The notes under the pieces are model-generated. The model did not search any database, had not been told where the DNA came from, and saw nothing but the letters and a program-made list of their open reading frames with translations. Shown here one piece after another: positions 25,643 to 41,946 of a stretch of 64,000 bases of DNA (the stretch's first letter is position 1; every line of letters starts with the position of its first letter). This DNA comes from an uncultured bacterium (GTDB taxonomy: Bacteria; Bacillota; Clostridia; Oscillospirales; Oscillospiraceae), in assembly GCA_949293245.1 (NCBI GenBank), contig CASFCS010000026.1:1-64000 (forward strand), in the 5' to 3' direction. Made by a program: the position numbers and the translations under genes.

Positions 25643-25790
25643 CCTTATCAAGAGCGGCTGAGGGACCGGCCCTATGAAGCCCGGCAACCTGCAGATGCAA
25701 GGTGCCAAATCCGGCGGTGAAAATCGGAAGATGAGGATGGAACCTGAACTTCAATGCGCCCCGCCGGCCCGGCGGGGCGCATTTGTTTTT
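25643..25790 (+). promoter_or_regulatory. SAM-I (S-box) riboswitch of metK
   Basis: Classic S-box pattern: CTTATCAAGAGCGGCTGAGG, GACCGGCCCTATGAAGCCC, GGCAACC, then GGTGCCAAATCC and a closing segment, followed by a terminator. SAM binding should favour the terminator and so shut metK when SAM is plentiful. The kink-turn (GATGA-type GGCTGAGG...) and pseudoknot elements are in the expected order. Confidence 0.95.
25753..25790 (+). terminator. SAM-I expression-platform terminator
   Basis: Stem AATGCGCCCCGCCG / CGGCGGGGCGCATT with GCC loop, then TGTTTTT, ending 36 bases before the metK start. Confidence 0.9.
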
Positions 25791-25825
25791 CCAGACTCCC
25801 GGATACAGAAAGGAAGATCGAGTAC

Positions 25826-27016
25826 ATGCTGACAAAACGTCTTTTTACCTCCGAATCGGTGACGGAGGGACATCCCGACAAGATCTGCGACCAGATTTCC
25901 GACGCGGTGCTGGACGCCATTCTGGAGCAGGACCCCATGGGCCGGGTGGCCTGCGAGACCACGGTGACCACCGGCCTGGTCCACGTGATGGGGGAAATCA
26001 CCACCAGCTGCTATGTGGACATCCCCAAAATCGCCCGGGACGTGGTGCGGGAGATCGGCTATGACCGGGCCAAGTACGGCTTTGACTGCGACACCTGCGC
26101 CGTCATCACCTCCATCGACGAGCAGTCCGCCGACATCGCCCTGGGGGTGGACAAGTCCCTGGAGGCCAAGGAGGGGGGCGACGGGGAGGACCTCACCAAC
26201 GGCGCCGGCGACCAGGGCATGATGTTCGGCTACGCCTGCGACGAGACCCCTGAGCTCATGCCCCTGCCCATCTCCCTGGCCCACCGGCTGGCCATGCGGC
26301 TGACCCAGGTGCGCAAGGAGGAGCTGGTGGGCTACCTGCGGCCCGACGGCAAGACCCAGGTCACCGTGGAGTACGACGAGAACGACCGCCCCGTCCGGGT
26401 GGACGCGGTGGTGATCTCCACCCAGCACGGCCCTGAGGCATCTCTGGAGGAGATCCGGCGGGACATGATCGAGCTGGTCATCAAGCCCACCATCCCCCAG
26501 GAGCTGATGGACGAGAACACCCGGATCTATGTCAACCCCACCGGCCGCTTTGTCATCGGCGGGCCCCAGGGGGATTCCGGCCTCACCGGGCGCAAGATCA
26601 TTGTGGATACCTACGGCGGCTCCGCCCCCCACGGCGGCGGCGCCTTCTCCGGCAAGGACCCCACCAAGGTGGACCGCTCCGCCGCCTACGCCGCCCGCTG
26701 GGTGGCCAAGAACGTGGTGGCCGCGGGCCTGGCCCGGAAGTGCCAGGTGCAGCTGGCCTACGCCATCGGCGTGGCCCAGCCCGTCTCCGTCCGGGTGGAC
26801 ACCTTCGGCACCGGCGCCGTGGCCGACCAGAAGCTGGAGGAGGCGGTGGTCAAGGTCTTTGACCTGCGGCCCACCGCCATCATCCGGGACCTGGACCTGC
26901 GCCGCCCCATGTACCGGAAGCTGGCGGCCTACGGCCATTTCGGCCGCACCGACCTGGACCTCGCCTGGGAGCGCACCGACAGGGCCCAGGCCCTGAAGGC
27001 CTGTCTGGAGGGCTGA
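25826..27016 (+). CDS. metK: S-adenosylmethionine synthetase
   Basis: Makes SAM from methionine and ATP, cytoplasmic homotetramer. The protein is 396 residues, standard length. Motifs: [20 protein letters not shown] with the ATP/Mg residues at the start, [15 protein letters not shown] (methionine loop region), and [22 protein letters not shown] near 260 (phosphate-binding). ATG 25826 is preceded by AAAGGAAGATCG. Upstream in-frame codons from 25754 are riboswitch sequence. Expression is controlled by the SAM-I element, and a hairpin with T-rich tail follows the stop. Confidence 0.98.
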   Translation: MLTKRLFTSESVTEGHPDKICDQISDAVLDAILEQDPMGRVACETTVTTGLVHVMGEITTSCYVDIPKIARDVVREIGYDRAKYGFDCDTCAVITSIDEQSADIALGVDKSLEAKEGGDGEDLTNGAGDQGMMFGYACDETPELMPLPISLAHRLAMRLTQVRKEELVGYLRPDGKTQVTVEYDENDRPVRVDAVVISTQHGPEASLEEIRRDMIELVIKPTIPQELMDENTRIYVNPTGRFVIGGPQGDSGLTGRKIIVDTYGGSAPHGGGAFSGKDPTKVDRSAAYAARWVAKNVVAAGLARKCQVQLAYAIGVAQPVSVRVDTFGTGAVADQKLEEAVVKVFDLRPTAIIRDLDLRRPMYRKLAAYGHFGRTDLDLAWERTDRAQALKACLEG

Positions 27017-27026
27017 AAACCTGAAA

Positions 27027-27060
27027 TTTGGCGGTATGGGGTTGTGCCCATACCGCCAAA
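27027..27060 (+). terminator. Hairpin after metK overlapping next promoter
   Basis: Arms TTTGGCGGTATGGG and CCCATACCGCCAAA around six bases, then CTTGTAT. It probably ends the metK transcript. It overlaps the -35/spacer of the following promoter, an unusually compact layout. Confidence 0.65.
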
Positions 27061-27070
27061 CTTGTATAAT
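27042..27070 (+). promoter_or_regulatory. Promoter of glycosyltransferase operon
   Basis: TTGTGC (27042-27047) and TATAAT (27065-27070) with a 17-base spacer. Confidence 0.6.
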
Positions 27071-27122
27071 GGTAAGAGCACGGCCCCTTACGGGGCTTTA
27101 CCCTGTACCACGGAGGAACACC

Positions 27123-28253
27123 ATGCCGAATGTACTCTATCTGCTGAATTTCGCCGGCAAGGCCGGGACGGAGCGCTATGTGGAGACCCTGGTGCGCCGT
27201 CTGGGCGGCGCCGGCATCACGCCCTTTTTCGCCTATAACATCGAGGGGGGGCTGGCGGCGCGCATGGAGGAGCTGGGGGTGCCGGTGCGCCGGCTGGAGA
27301 TGCGCAGCCCCTTTGACCTGCACGCCGCCGGAATGCTGGCCGGGCTGTGCCGGGAGTGGGACATTGACCTGATCCACACCCACTACCTCCGGGAGAACTA
27401 TGTGGCCATGCTGGCCAAGGGGCGCTGCCGGGGGGTGAAGGTGGTGTACACCAACCACTTCATCATGGTCAACAACGCCGTCACCCGCCTGACCAACCGC
27501 CTGCTGGACTCCCGCCAGGACCAGATCATCGCCGTCTCCAACGCCAGTCGGGAGCAGATGATCGCCAACGGCTGGAGCCCGAAAAAGATCACCCAAATTT
27601 TCAACGGCGTGGACGCCGCCGCCTGGGCGGGGGCCAGGGAGGAGTCCACCCTCCGCCGGGAGCTGGACATCCCCCCGGACCGGTTTACCATGGTGTCCGC
27701 CGGGCGCTTCTCCCATGAGAAGGGGCAGGACGTGTTTCTCCGGGCCCTCCGGGCGCTGAAGGAGCGGACCCGCCGCCCCTTTACCGCGGTCCTCACCGGG
27801 GAGGGGGAGGAGCTGGAGCCCTGCCGGGCCCTGGCCCGGGAGCTGGGCCTGACGGAGGAGGAGGTCAGATTCACCGGCTTCCGCCAGGATATGAAAAATG
27901 TCTACGGCGGCGGGGACCTGTATGTGAATCCCTCCCGGAACGAGGCGCTGTCTTACGGCATCCAGGAGGCCATGGCCTGCGGCCTCCCGGTGGTGGCCAC
28001 CGACGCCGGCGGGCCCCGGGATATCATCCCCCGCCGGGAGGACGGCGGGGTGCTGGTCCCCTGCGAGGACCCCGAGGCCATGGCGGAGGCCATCCTCCCC
28101 TTTGCGGAGGACCATGAGCTGGCCCGGACCCTGGGGCTGCGGGCGGCGGAGACCATCCGTACCCGCTTTGACGTGGATACCATGTGCGGCCAGACCCTGC
28201 AGGTCTATGAGAAGGTGTGCGCCGCCGGCACAAGAAGGGAGAAAAAGGCGTGA
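27123..28253 (+). CDS. Family 4 glycosyltransferase
   Basis: GT-B fold retaining glycosyltransferase transferring a sugar from an activated donor, probably to a cell-surface polysaccharide or lipid. The protein is 376 residues. N-terminal Rossmann domain begins VLYLLNFAGKAGTERYVETL. The C-terminal donor domain has VSAGRFSHEKGQDVFLRAL and the EX7E motif in NEALSYGIQEAMACGLPVV near 285. ATG 27123 has CGGAGGAAC 5 bases upstream. The next gene, an O-antigen ligase-like protein, begins 2 bases after its stop, so the two probably act on the same glycan. Donor and acceptor cannot be told. Confidence 0.9.
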   Translation: MPNVLYLLNFAGKAGTERYVETLVRRLGGAGITPFFAYNIEGGLAARMEELGVPVRRLEMRSPFDLHAAGMLAGLCREWDIDLIHTHYLRENYVAMLAKGRCRGVKVVYTNHFIMVNNAVTRLTNRLLDSRQDQIIAVSNASREQMIANGWSPKKITQIFNGVDAAAWAGAREESTLRRELDIPPDRFTMVSAGRFSHEKGQDVFLRALRALKERTRRPFTAVLTGEGEELEPCRALARELGLTEEEVRFTGFRQDMKNVYGGGDLYVNPSRNEALSYGIQEAMACGLPVVATDAGGPRDIIPRREDGGVLVPCEDPEAMAEAILPFAEDHELARTLGLRAAETIRTRFDVDTMCGQTLQVYEKVCAAGTRREKKA

Positions 28254-28255
28254 CA

Positions 28256-29779
28256 ATGGTAGAAAACAGCCTGTTTCTATGCGCCATCTGGCATATCGTC
28301 CAGTGGTTTCGGGAGAGCTGGCCCAGCAGCGCCGTGGGGGGCTGGTTCCACCGCCGGGCGGAGATGTTCCGCCGCTGGTACCACGGCAGCTGGGTGTGCC
28401 AGGTGGCCGTGCGGGAGGGGGCCATTGCCCGCAGCTGGGAGGGCAGCGTGACCTGCCTGCTGCTGACGGTGATTGCCGACCTGCCAAGCCGCTTTTTCCG
28501 CTGGCTCTACCGGGCGGCCCAGCCCCTGTGGGACGGCAGCGTGGTCTTCCACCTGGTGACCGGGGTGGGGGGCGCCGTGTGGTTTACCGCAGGGGCCCTG
28601 GTGATGGTGATGCTCTCCATCGACTATGCCAAGTGGAACAACCTGTACGCCTTCCTGGGGACGGTGGCCATCACGGGACTCTTCATCCTGGCCTCCGGGA
28701 TGCAGCAGCGCCAGCGCCTCCAGGTCCGGGCCCTGAACCCCTACCTGGTGCTGCTGATGGCCATGGCGGTCTTCGGCACCGCGGCCTCCCGCAGCAGCAG
28801 CGAGAGTCTGCGCTTCCTGGTGTTCTACATCACCGCCTTCCTGCTGGTGCTGGTGCCCCTCAGCGGCATCCACAGCTACCGGCAGCTCCACCGGATGCTG
28901 TGCGTCATGGCGGTGGGCCTGACGGTGGCGGGGGCCTACGGCTGCTATCAGAGCTATATCGGCGTGGAGGTCAACGCCTCCCAGGTGGACCTGCTCCTCA
29001 ACGTGGGGATGCCCGGGCGGGTCTACTCCTTCTTCGACAACGCCAACAACTTTGCGGGCATCCTGGTGCTCCTTACCCCCCTGCTGCTGGGGCTGCTACT
29101 CAACAGCCGCCACTGGGGCACCCGGCTGTTTTTGCTGGTGAGCCTGGGGGCCTGCCTGGTGTCCATGGCGGCCACCTACTCCCGCACCGGGTATGTGGGC
29201 CTGGTGCTGGCGGTGATGGTCTTTGTGGCCCTGCTGAATTGGCGGCTGGTGCCGGTGGCCATTGTGGCGGGGCTGGTGGCCCTGCCCTTCCTGCCGGACA
29301 CCATCTGGAACCGCATCCTCACCATTGGCAACACCTCCGACAGCTCCACCACGTACCGCTTCCACATCTGGAATAAGTCCTTCGAGCTGCTGCACGACCA
29401 CTGGCTCACCGGCACGGGCCTGGGGAGCACCGTGGTCAACGAGACCTTCCAGGATTACCCCGCCATGTTCAACGGCGCCCGCCCGGTCCACACCCACAAC
29501 AGCTATCTGCAGATGTGGTGTGAGATGGGTATATTCGGCATGTTGGTCTACCTGGGCATGCTGGGACGGCAGATCAAGGTGGCCCTGCGGGCCTACACCG
29601 CCGCCTCCCGGGAGATCAGGACCATGCTGGCCGCCGCCCTGGGGGCCCTGACGGGCTCCATGGCCATCAGCCTGATGGAGTACACCTGGTACTACCCCCG
29701 GGCCATGTTTATCTTCTGGTTCCTCATGGGGGTCATTCTCGTCTGCGTCAGACTCAGCCGCGCTGAGCGGACGGCCTGA
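28256..29779 (+). CDS. O-antigen ligase/polymerase-family membrane protein
   Basis: Polytopic membrane protein of the Wzy_C (O-antigen ligase, WaaL/Wzy) superfamily, 507 residues with about 12 hydrophobic helices in two blocks. The hallmark HNSYLQMWCEMGIFGMLVY lies near residue 412 in the large outer loop/helix region, and RTGYVGLVLAVMVFV upstream is also typical. A soluble N-terminal stretch of about 85 residues (Trp/Arg-rich, WFRESW, WYHGSWVCQ) precedes the first helix. It couples with the preceding glycosyltransferase. In a Gram-positive host it more likely polymerises or transfers a teichoic-acid-like or exopolysaccharide chain than LPS. A GTG at 28250 is an alternative start. Confidence 0.85.
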   Translation: MVENSLFLCAIWHIVQWFRESWPSSAVGGWFHRRAEMFRRWYHGSWVCQVAVREGAIARSWEGSVTCLLLTVIADLPSRFFRWLYRAAQPLWDGSVVFHLVTGVGGAVWFTAGALVMVMLSIDYAKWNNLYAFLGTVAITGLFILASGMQQRQRLQVRALNPYLVLLMAMAVFGTAASRSSSESLRFLVFYITAFLLVLVPLSGIHSYRQLHRMLCVMAVGLTVAGAYGCYQSYIGVEVNASQVDLLLNVGMPGRVYSFFDNANNFAGILVLLTPLLLGLLLNSRHWGTRLFLLVSLGACLVSMAATYSRTGYVGLVLAVMVFVALLNWRLVPVAIVAGLVALPFLPDTIWNRILTIGNTSDSSTTYRFHIWNKSFELLHDHWLTGTGLGSTVVNETFQDYPAMFNGARPVHTHNSYLQMWCEMGIFGMLVYLGMLGRQIKVALRAYTAASREIRTMLAAALGALTGSMAISLMEYTWYYPRAMFIFWFLMGVILVCVRLSRAERTA

Positions 29780-29786
29780 GAAAGTA

Positions 29787-29822
29787 AAAAGTGCCCGCGG
29801 CAGTCATGCCGCGGGCACTTTT
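29787..29822. terminator. Bidirectional terminator after O-antigen ligase-like gene
   Basis: Arms AAAAGTGCCCGCGGCA / TGCCGCGGGCACTTTT with GTCA loop. It serves the convergent lipoprotein gene too. Confidence 0.9.
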
Positions 29823-29832
29823 CATACAATGT

Positions 29833-30378
29833 TCAGACGCCGGGCTGCTGGAGTCCCTGTACAAACTCCGCAAACTCCTGGCTGCTCCGCAAAATCAGGG
29901 CGGTCACACCGCCCTCCTCCGTGACCACCTGCCCCGACAGGGTGATGGTCTGGGCGGTGTCCCCCTGGGCGAAGGTCACCTCCGCTTCAAAGTCATAGAC
30001 CCCCTCCGTGGCGCTCTCCGTAAGGGTGATGGTGTCCGGGACGGAAGTGAAGCCGGAGACCACCGCCTCGTACTGCGGGTAGAGCTGGTTTTGGATCATG
30101 GTGTCCGTCAGGTCATCCGACACATTCTCCCCCAGGAGATTGGCCACGGCGTTGTGGATGTCCTTGTCATCCATGGCCAGGATGGCCTCCTCCAGGGCGG
30201 GGTCGGGGGCGGTGAGCCAGCGGGTGAGGACCTCCTCCGCTGCCTCCTCCGCCGAGGGGCCCGTGGGCAGGGGGGAGCTCTCCACCGGCCCGTCCCCGTC
30301 AAACAGGGAGCAGCCGGTCAATGCCGCCGCCAGGGCGGCACACAGCAGCAGACAGGGGATAGAGTACAGTTTTTTCAT
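29833..30378 (-). CDS. Putative lipoprotein
   Basis: Probable surface lipoprotein of 181 residues. The N-terminus MKKLYSIPCLLLCAALAAALTGC ends in the lipobox LTGC, so processing and lipidation at that cysteine (about residue 22) are expected. The mature part is acidic, with a helical first half (EEAAEEVLTRWLTA...EEAILAMDDKDIHNAVANLLGE) and a beta-rich second half (GVYDFEAEVTFAQGDTAQTITLSG). This layout resembles DUF5105/DUF4878-type lipoproteins but I cannot name a family. ATG 30378 is chosen because GAGGAGG lies 6 bases upstream; codons up to 30402 are open but lack a site. Function unknown. Confidence 0.8.
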   Translation of the reverse strand: MKKLYSIPCLLLCAALAAALTGCSLFDGDGPVESSPLPTGPSAEEAAEEVLTRWLTAPDPALEEAILAMDDKDIHNAVANLLGENVSDDLTDTMIQNQLYPQYEAVVSGFTSVPDTITLTESATEGVYDFEAEVTFAQGDTAQTITLSGQVVTEEGGVTALILRSSQEFAEFVQGLQQPGV

Positions 30379-30450
30379 CAAGACCCTCCTCATGCTTGCC
30401 ATATTGTACTGTTCTCATTGCAACAGAAATGAAAAAAATGTCAATTATGC

Positions 30451-30493
30451 CAAAGGGCTGTTCCCCAACAAAATCCTGGGGAACAGCCCTTTG
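30451..30493. terminator. Terminator downstream of rhomboid-like gene
   Basis: Arms CAAAGGGCTGTTCCCCA / TGGGGAACAGCCCTTTG around nine bases, immediately after the rhomboid-like stop codon on the minus strand. Confidence 0.85.
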
Positions 30494-30494
30494 T

Positions 30495-31385
30495 TTATGA
30501 ATCCTGAATATGGACGTGGTTGTTGATGTGGTTCATGCAGTAGCAGTAGTAGCCCGAGCATTTGGAGCAGTAGCGGAACTCCATGTTGGGGTCGTCCCGG
30601 TCGGTGATGCCGCACACGGCGCACTTGTGGGTGTACCCCCCGGTCTCACGGGCCTTCTTTTTGGCCTGCCGCTGGGCCTTGCGGAAATTGATGGTGCCCG
30701 GTGCGGTGCGGTGGCGCACCCGCATTCCCACCATGGACAGGAGGGAGGGGGCGAAGAACACCAGGTAATTGGCCACGGCCACCACAGGGAGCAAAGCGTA
30801 GATATAGGCCCCCGCCATCAGGTAGCGGATGATCTCCCAGGCGAAGAGGGCCGCGTCGAACCAGGCCAGCCACTTGATCTTAATGGGGATGATGAAAAAG
30901 AGCAGCAGCTGCATGTTGGGCCACAGCGTGGCGAAGGCAAAGAAGAGGGAGAGGTTCACATAGTAGATGCTGGCGGTGACCAGGTGGTGCTGGGCAGTGT
31001 ATTCAAAGCCCAGAATACCCCCAACCGCCATGCCGTACAGGATGTTGAGCAGCACGCCAAGAAGGTAAAAGAAGGTGAACTTGGCGGTGCCCCATTCCCG
31101 CTCCAGGGTACTGCCCACAAAGTAGTAGAAGTAGCAGGAGAGCACCAGGAAGATCACATCGGTGCTTTCGGGCACAAAGACGAAGGTGAGCAGCCGCCAC
31201 ACCTCCCCCTGGAGGATGAGGCCGGGGATGAAGGTGAGCATGCTGCTGAAGGTGCCCTGGCTGAACAGGTCCATGAGATAGACCAGCACGTTGCCCGCCA
31301 CGATCACCGCCATCAGGTTGGGGATACCCAGCCTGGGGTGCCGGGCGCACAGGCGGTCCAGCCAGGTGTAGCCGTTGGAATACAA
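30495..31385 (-). CDS. Rhomboid-like membrane protein with C-terminal zinc-ribbon, no catalytic motif seen
   Basis: Polytopic membrane protein of 296 residues. The rhomboid-fold features are the L1-loop WR motif (GEVWRLLTFVFVP near 62-75) and the LEREWGTAKF turn near 93. The region where a protease would have GxSG reads VTASIYYVNLSLFFAFATLW, and no TM6 histidine is evident. It is therefore probably a non-proteolytic rhomboid/derlin-like protein. After six helices a basic stretch (RKAQRQAKKKARE) leads to a cytoplasmic zinc finger, CAVC...CSKC with further CYCMNHINNH at the end. The start is TTG 31385 with GAGGAGG 8 bases upstream. A TACAAT (31440-31445, minus) may be its -10. Confidence 0.82.
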   Translation of the reverse strand: MYSNGYTWLDRLCARHPRLGIPNLMAVIVAGNVLVYLMDLFSQGTFSSMLTFIPGLILQGEVWRLLTFVFVPESTDVIFLVLSCYFYYFVGSTLEREWGTAKFTFFYLLGVLLNILYGMAVGGILGFEYTAQHHLVTASIYYVNLSLFFAFATLWPNMQLLLFFIIPIKIKWLAWFDAALFAWEIIRYLMAGAYIYALLPVVAVANYLVFFAPSLLSMVGMRVRHRTAPGTINFRKAQRQAKKKARETGGYTHKCAVCGITDRDDPNMEFRYCSKCSGYYCYCMNHINNHVHIQDS

Positions 31386-31492
31386 GGGCGGTTCCTCCTC
31401 AAACGTAAACTTGACATGCGGGAAAGGGATGCGGTATCCATTGTAGCCTGTCCACAGGGAGAAATGGAGAATATTTTGTAAACAATCCGCTT

Positions 31493-33817
31493 TTACTTGA
31501 GGACCTTGCGGATGAGCCCCTTCATGCCGGGGGTGAGCAGCCGGCTGGCCGCCCGGTAGGGGAGGGGGGGCCGGGTCAGGAACTGCCGGGACACCTGGTC
31601 AAAGGGCTCCACGGCGAAGGCGCTGAAGAAGGCCTGCCGCCGGGGGCTGTGGGGCGCGGGGGCAGAGAGACTGGGGTTGCCCGCCACCGCCTCCTCCAGA
31701 GGCCGGGCCGCGCAGCCCAGGGAGGGGCGCAGGTCCTCAAAGACCGCCTGGGCCCGGGGGGTGTTCAGCAGCACCAGGGACACCCCCTTCTCCCGGTCCA
31801 CCGGCAGCTTGGCCTTGGGGTCCAGCCCCCAGAAGTCCCCCAGGGTGAAGTCCCCGGGGCGCTGGGCCTGGGCGTAGGGGCACTGGCCGCAGGCGGGGCG
31901 CAGGAAGAGCTGCATCCCAAAGCCCCGGCCGAAGGGGGTCTGGTACAGGGGCTGGGACAGGGGGGGCGTCTCCCCCCGGAAGACTGCGGTAAGGTGGGCC
32001 TTCTTCCAGCCGCCGGGGCCCTTGTCCCGGAAGGCCAGGGAGGCCACCGGGGCCCCCGCCTCCTCCTCCAGCTGGCGGACGTAGGCCTCGTACACCCCGG
32101 GGGAGGGGACCCCGTGGCACACCAGGTCGCAGGTCAGGAGGTTGTCGTACTCCCGCCCCAGGAAGGAGCGCAGCCCGGCGATCTGGCAGGGGGTGCCGGA
32201 GAAGAGCACCGGCGTGCCCGCGTCCAGCAGGGCCTTGGCCTGGCGGAAGGTGGTGCCCAGATCGCTCTGGACGTATTTGGACCCCCGCATGGCCTCCAGC
32301 TCCGGGAGGGTGCGGGCGGCGGTGTGGTACACCCTGCGGCAGTCCTCCGAGAGCACCGCGCCGAAGACCACGCCCCCCTGGTCCAGCACATAGGACCCCA
32401 GCAGGGAGAAGATTCCACCGGAGGAGCTGGCCATGCGCACAGACTCCTCCGGCGCCCAGGCGGCCAGGGTCTCACGGGGCTGGAAGAGGGGGAGGGAGGA
32501 CAGGGGGGGACACACCTGCTGGCAGCGGCGGCAGTAGACGCAGCTCTCCCCCACCTGGGGCCGGAGGAAGCCCTCCTTGTCGGGCACCATGGTGATGGCC
32601 CCCACGGGGCACACCGCCTGACAGGCGGAGCAGCCCGTGCAGCTCTGGCGGGAGGCCAGTACCGGGCGGCGGGGGGCCTCCTCCTGGGGGGCGGGGGCGG
32701 CGTCGGCCACCGGGCCCTCCAGGGCGGCGCGGAGGTAGTCCAGGGACTGCTCCCGGGCCGCCTCCAGGCGGCGGTCCACCTGGCTATAGTCCACCGGGGT
32801 GTCCAGGCCGTCGGTGTTCTCCATGCCCACCACCCGCTGGGTGCAGCCCAGCCGGGTGAGCAGGCTGTACACCCGGGAGTTCTGGGGGGTGTCCCGCTCC
32901 TTGGGGGAGACGGAGGTGAAGAAGTCCTTCTGGAACTGGAGGGAGAACACGGTGCCGTGGAAGGAGTTGGTGCATACGAAAGCGGCGTGGCGGAACAGGC
33001 CCAAAAACTCCGCCGGCCCCGCGTCCAGCACCAGCTTCCACGCCCCCTTCATCCGGCGGCGCTGGCCCAGCTGCACAATGGGCCACCCGGTCTTGCGGGA
33101 GAGCTCCAGGGCGTAGGGGTCCAGGGCGCTGTGGTCCGAGATGAAGTAGCACAGGATATAGGGCCGGTCATAGCCCGGGTCGGCGGCCAGGGCGCCCCAC
33201 TCCTCCCGGTTCAGCAGCAGCGTGGGGTCCAGCACCACGGTGGCCCGGCGGCCGGTAGCCTTCTCCAGCTTGTCCCGGCCGGACTCCTCCCGCACGGACA
33301 GGGCGGAGTAGGGCTCCACCGCCCGGCGCAGCTCCCCCTCCTCCTCCGGGGAGAAGGGGGCCTCCCCCAGGCTGGGGGCGTAGGAGATCCGGCGGCCCTC
33401 CTTCACAAAGGTCTGGAGATAGGCGGGCTCAAAGCGCTTGTCGGCAAAGAGTTTGGGATTCCAGATCTGGTCGCTGCCGGCGATATACACATCGTAGACC
33501 GGGGGGTCCGCCGCCAGGGCCTCAAAGGAGGGGTAGCGCTTGGGAGAGAGGCGCATCTGATCCCGGATAAAGGCCTCAAACCGGGCGGCGCGCCGGCGGA
33601 AGGAGGCCAGGTGCATGGTGGTGCTCACGTTCCGGGCGGTCCCCCACAGGGAGGTCCACTTGGTGTAGAGCTTTCTGCCCTCGTAGCTGTAGGGGGGGCG
33701 GTAGTTGACGATCTCACAGCTGTGGCCCAGCTTTTCTACGGCCCGCATGGTGGCCAGGGCCTGAAGCTGCGCGCCGTAGTGGTGGGCCCAGTGTAAGGTA
33801 ATAAGTCCGCTGGTCAA
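31493..33817 (-). CDS. Polysaccharide pyruvyl transferase / F420-hydrogenase beta-subunit-like fusion
   Basis: A 774-residue fusion. Residues 1-350 are a polysaccharide pyruvyl transferase domain (GLITLHWAHHYGAQLQAL at the start, AGSDQIWNP near 113, TNSFHGTVFSL near 283). Residues 393-437 hold two 4Fe-4S motifs (CTGCSACQAVCP, CVYCRRCQQVCP), and the rest is FrhB N- and C-terminal domains (SSGGIFSLLGSYV, SGTPCQIAGL, CDLVCHGVPSP, LGDFWGL). Such FrhB-like proteins sit in polysaccharide loci and are thought to be redox partners for nucleotide- or glycan-modifying enzymes. The start is TTG 33817: AAAGGAG lies 9 bases upstream and the domain begins there; the frame is open to 33871. It stands alone and is divergent from rpoB. 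Confidence 0.88.
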   Translation of the reverse strand: MTSGLITLHWAHHYGAQLQALATMRAVEKLGHSCEIVNYRPPYSYEGRKLYTKWTSLWGTARNVSTTMHLASFRRRAARFEAFIRDQMRLSPKRYPSFEALAADPPVYDVYIAGSDQIWNPKLFADKRFEPAYLQTFVKEGRRISYAPSLGEAPFSPEEEGELRRAVEPYSALSVREESGRDKLEKATGRRATVVLDPTLLLNREEWGALAADPGYDRPYILCYFISDHSALDPYALELSRKTGWPIVQLGQRRRMKGAWKLVLDAGPAEFLGLFRHAAFVCTNSFHGTVFSLQFQKDFFTSVSPKERDTPQNSRVYSLLTRLGCTQRVVGMENTDGLDTPVDYSQVDRRLEAAREQSLDYLRAALEGPVADAAPAPQEEAPRRPVLASRQSCTGCSACQAVCPVGAITMVPDKEGFLRPQVGESCVYCRRCQQVCPPLSSLPLFQPRETLAAWAPEESVRMASSSGGIFSLLGSYVLDQGGVVFGAVLSEDCRRVYHTAARTLPELEAMRGSKYVQSDLGTTFRQAKALLDAGTPVLFSGTPCQIAGLRSFLGREYDNLLTCDLVCHGVPSPGVYEAYVRQLEEEAGAPVASLAFRDKGPGGWKKAHLTAVFRGETPPLSQPLYQTPFGRGFGMQLFLRPACGQCPYAQAQRPGDFTLGDFWGLDPKAKLPVDREKGVSLVLLNTPRAQAVFEDLRPSLGCAARPLEEAVAGNPSLSAPAPHSPRRQAFFSAFAVEPFDQVSRQFLTRPPLPYRAASRLLTPGMKGLIRKVLK

Positions 33818-33971
33818 GTTTGATCGCTCCTTTGGCGTGTGATGGGCCCGCAGTGCGGGCCGGCGGGGCAAACGTCCCGCAGATGACCGCGATGATGGTA
33901 TTTTACCACATCACGCCGCCGCCGCGCAACGGCGGCGTGGAGGGGGGAGAAAAAGGAAGAAAAACAAAAAC

Positions 33972-33997
33972 AGCGCCTTGACAAAAATCAAGGCGCT
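33972..33997 (-). terminator. Inverted repeat on rpoB -35 box; minus-strand terminator shape
   Basis: Arms AGCGCCTTGA / TCAAGGCGCT around CAAAAA. On the minus strand it is followed by GTTTTTGTTTTTC, a good intrinsic terminator. On the plus strand it covers the TTGACA box of the rpoB promoter. It lies upstream of both divergent genes, so it would stop antisense transcription leaving rpoB or attenuate a longer leader of the 33817 gene. Confidence 0.65.
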
Positions 33998-34007
33998 ATG
34001 GTATACT
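33978..34007 (+). promoter_or_regulatory. Promoter of rpoBC
   Basis: TTGACA (33978-33983) and TATACT (34002-34007), 18-base spacer. The leader is about 150 bases with GC-rich segments around CAGGGAATACCCTGCGG. I recognise no known ribosomal-protein leader in it. Confidence 0.75.
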
Positions 34008-34165
34008 AAAATGCTTTTATATGCAGAGGTACGGCAGGGAATACCCTGCGGTAAACGCAGTGTAGCAGTTTTTCCTCAAAAAAGCAAGAGGGATGCCGTA
34101 AATATGTAACAACTGTGCCGGGTGTATCGGCCTCAATTCTGACGAGTGGAGCGTGATTTAACAAA

Positions 34166-37884
<3,719 letters not shown>

Positions 37885-37905
37885 GAAAAGGGAGGACGAT
37901 AGGAC

Positions 37906-41775
<3,870 letters not shown>

Positions 41776-41805
41776 TCCCGCCCCTACCTTTATAAATAAC
41801 CGTGC

Positions 41806-41842
41806 ACAGCGCCGGAGGCCCGTGGCCTCCGGCGCTGTTTTT
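41806..41842 (+). terminator. rpoBC terminator
   Basis: Arms ACAGCGCCGGAGGCC / GGCCTCCGGCGCTGT with CGT loop, then TTTT. It separates rpoBC from the str-type operon. Confidence 0.92.
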
Positions 41843-41878
41843 CGGTGAAAAAGAGAAAAGCCTATGCCGGGATAGGGG

Positions 41879-41907
41879 TTGACTTCCCATTTGACCTATG
41901 ATATAAT
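41879..41907 (+). promoter_or_regulatory. Promoter of L7Ae-rpsL-rpsG-fusA-tuf operon
   Basis: TTGACT (41879-41884) and TATAAT (41902-41907) with 17-base spacing, 39 bases before the L7Ae-like GTG start. Confidence 0.88.
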
Positions 41908-41946
41908 TCCAAATTGCGTTGGTATGCCTGAAAGGAGGTCTGCACG

